A stretch of 64,000 nucleotides of DNA from Coffea arabica (Eukaryota; Streptophyta; Magnoliopsida; Gentianales; Rubiaceae). Below are positions 61,701 through 64,000 of the stretch, piece after piece. The stretch is from contig NC_092312.1 of assembly GCF_036785885.1 (NCBI RefSeq), forward strand, positions 21,098,001-21,162,000. Direction: 5' to 3'. Below the pieces are notes generated by a model that saw only the letters and a list, made by a program, of their open reading frames with translations, had not been told where the DNA came from and searched no databases. Numbering within the stretch: position 1 is the stretch's first letter; each line of letters opens with the position of its first letter. The position numbers and the translations under genes were made by a program.

Positions 61701-64000
61701 CAGTGCTAGCCCAGCATCAGGGGTAGGATCTTGGGATTGGAATCTAAACGGAAGCAGCTCTACATACCATGCATTGTTCCCAAGGGCCTGGACAGTATAT
61801 GATGGTAATCTTTTGAATAGCTGTTAAACTTCAAAAGTTGATGACTTTCATAAATAGTTATCTGTTCTTTGAGTTTCACTACTTGCATGCAGGTGAACCA
61901 GACCCCAATCTTAAAATAGTATGTCGTCAAATTTCCCCTGTTATCCCTCATAATTACAAAGAAAGCAGCTTCCCTGCAGCAGTATTTACTTTTACGGTAC
62001 ACATGAGCTTTCCAAGCCATCAATTTCCTTTATTGAAAAGACAATTTATAGCTCTGGTACAAGGAATTAGAATTTTCATCCTTTTGGTTTCCCCTGCAGT
62101 TGTCTAATTCAGGAAAGATGGCTGCTGATGTTACTTTACTTTTTTCATGGGCGGTATGTTAACTGGCAATTTCTTTTTTTAACCTTTTACATGTTAACTT
62201 TTGTGGTCTGCTTTGTCATGCAAAGGAGTAATGTTCCCATTGTAATTTTGATTTCTGGATTCTTTTGACTTAATTAAGACTCTTAGCTGAATTTTCTTCT
62301 TCATGTGGTCCAGAATTCTGTTGGTGGGGATTCTGGGTTATCTGGTCGTCATTTCAACTCAATATTTAGGTATTTTTTGCTGGTTCTCCTTGTAACATAG
62401 TTGGGGTGTGGTTTCATCTCCTGGGAAGAAGTGTTATTATTTTCTTATTCTGAAGCTTTGCAATTACATCTTCTGAGATATGTTTATCTGTTTTCCATGC
62501 TTAATGGGCAAAGATTCACGACTCTTTTTAACTTTTGCTAAGATTTGACTTGGAATGCAATTGTTTTAACAGGATGGAGGATGGTGTTCGTGGAGTACTC
62601 TTGCACCACATGTGAGTTTCTCATATGTCCACAATTGGGTTTTAGGGTTCACTTTTAAAAACTTCTTTTCCTTTGTCTATTCGGACACAGGACTGCCAAT
62701 GGGCTACCTTCGGTAACATTTGCCGTCGCAGCTGAAGAAACAGATGAAGTACGTGTCTCCGAGTGCCCTTGCTTTGTTGTATCTGGAAATTCTCAAGGCA
62801 TTACAGCAAAAGATATGTGGCATGAAGTAAAAGAGGTTTGTTTATGCATTATGTCAATTACATACATTTCTGCCTATATTTTTGCTGTTGTACAATGAGA
62901 ATTGGTTTCAAAGGATAGTGTTCTATTAATATGTCTATATTAAATTTTTCATTGGATTATATCATTCTGAATTGTTTGGATATGAGAATAGTTAATGAAT
63001 ATGCTAGCACTATTTTTGAATTTTCTAAATATTCTTGTTGGATCTTTGAACTGGATCTGGTTCCATGTGACCAGCTTGCTGGTACAATAAAAAGTGCAAC
63101 TTCATAAGATTGAGAGATCATTGAGACTGCCTTGTTTTGGGAATTTTCTTATTAACTAAACCTGTCATGATTGGCATATTGGTTTTGGGTGCTAGTCAGT
63201 TCTTACTGATAGGTTATATCTTAAACTTCCGAAGAAAAATTTTAACTGTTTGTATAATAGATAGGTGGTATGTTGTCTTTGTGCCCATTCTTTAGTTCTG
63301 TTGCATGTGTGTATCTGCATTATGTTTTTTTGGCATGTTTATTGATGCTTTAAGATTTCTAAATTTGCGGGAATGTGATGAAAATGTAGTTTCTTGGCCT
63401 TGCTTTCTTCTTCCTATCTATCATCATTTTTAACAGGCTTTAAACTGCTTCTTTTCTAATAGCATGGATCATTTGATCACCTTCATTTTGAAGAAATGTC
63501 AATGCCTTCTGAACCGGGTTCACTTGTCGGGGCAGCCATTGCAGCTTCTGTAACTATTCCAGCAGATACGGTACGCACTGTTACATTTTCGCTGGCATGG
63601 GCCTGCCCTGAAGTCAACTTCTCAGGTGGCAGAACTTACCACAGGTCAGTAGTGAATGACTTGTCTTTATTGTCAATCTCTGAATTCCTAGCTTCTTTTC
63701 GCTGTGAGTAATTCAGATTAATTTACAGGCGCTATACAAAATTTTATGGAACTTTTGGAAATGCGGCATCTGCAATTGCACATGATGCTATTCTTGGTAA
63801 TTTTCCAGATGGAGCTGAAAGGCCTTTTCCACATTTTAATTTTTAAAACATCCAAAGCAAAAAAGATACATGCACTTGTCATTCTCAATTAATCTGTGAC
63901 AATATTTTCTTGCTAAGCTTGTTGGTCTTTCCTTGTGTTATGGATTATAGCGCATGAAAGTTGGGAGTCACAGATAGAAGCATGGCAAAAACCCATTCTT
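58770..64000 (+). CDS. GBA2-type non-lysosomal glucosylceramidase, N-terminal 424 codons (runs off the window)
   Basis: A GH116 family beta-glucosidase that splits glucosylceramide on cytosolic membrane faces. Exons: 58770-58772 (within a possible 8-nt exon from 58765), 58904-58969, 59122-59226, 59719-59775, 59864-59934, 60514-60613, 61372-61442, 61704-61804, 61893-61996, 62100-62153, 62314-62369, 62573-62611, 62691-62835, 63463-63644, 63729-63796 and 63951-64000; all phases agree and the frame is open to the edge. Landmarks are [86 protein letters not shown] and HRRYTKFYG. These cover the N-terminal beta-sandwich domain; the catalytic (alpha/alpha)6 domain lies beyond 64000. Plant members are usually about 930-980 aa, so about 45 percent is here. 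The start is uncertain: ATG at 58770 or at 58910 inside the next exon. Confidence 0.93.

Overview
The window is nuclear DNA from a flowering plant, most likely a eudicot. The genes are intron-rich with GT-AG introns, and the gene families are plant-specific: RABA2 and RABD1 GTPases, a DUF579 xylan methyltransferase, an N-myristoylated plant CDK-like kinase and a plant-length cytochrome c. The intergenic DNA is AT-rich and full of MITEs, hAT-like and Mutator-like elements and SINEs. The species cannot be fixed from sequence alone. I rebuilt exon structures by hand from splice motifs, reading frame and family alignment from memory; no database search was run.

Layout. 1-4.1 kb: a possible minus-strand gene end that I cannot resolve (1-0.85 kb), then a two-exon minus-strand gene for a 105-residue signal-peptide/single-span membrane protein. 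4.1-10.1 kb: AT-rich intergenic DNA with a decayed hAT transposase, a 748-bp Mutator-like element with an exact 9-bp target duplication, a duplicated palindromic MITE and a 70-bp tandem duplication. 10.1-17.2 kb: two convergent Rab GTPase genes, RABA2 (plus) and RABD1 (minus, eight coding exons). 18.4-19.2 kb: an intronless glucuronoxylan 4-O-methyltransferase-type gene (minus). 20.4-27.4 kb: an eight-coding-exon CDK-like protein kinase (minus, 715 aa) with a leader intron. 28-39 kb: a transposon cluster, including a Tourist-type MITE split by a second element that carries about 1.4 kb of almost pure A/T, a 1.3-kb hAT-like element and a 1.1-kb Mutator-like element that abuts the next promoter. 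39-42.1 kb: a multi-pass membrane protein (398 aa) with a long leader and a uORF overlapping its start. 43-44.8 kb: a SINE, a hAT-like element and a MITE. 45.2-47.5 kb: cytochrome c in three exons. 47.5-58 kb: a second transposon cluster with a Tourist MITE, a second SINE, tandem duplications and a third Mutator-like element. 58.8-64 kb: the 5' part (16 exons) of a GBA2-type non-lysosomal glucosylceramidase that runs off the right edge.

The genes do not form a pathway. Several act in or on the endomembrane system (RABD1 at ER-Golgi, RABA2 at the trans-Golgi/plasma membrane, the xylan methyltransferase in the Golgi, the glucosylceramidase on membranes), which is probably coincidence. I found no previously undescribed multi-gene system. 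The most unusual items are the nested MITE with its A/T expansion, the small signal-peptide membrane protein, the Mutator-like element whose target duplication supplies a TATA-like box, and the overlapping uORF.
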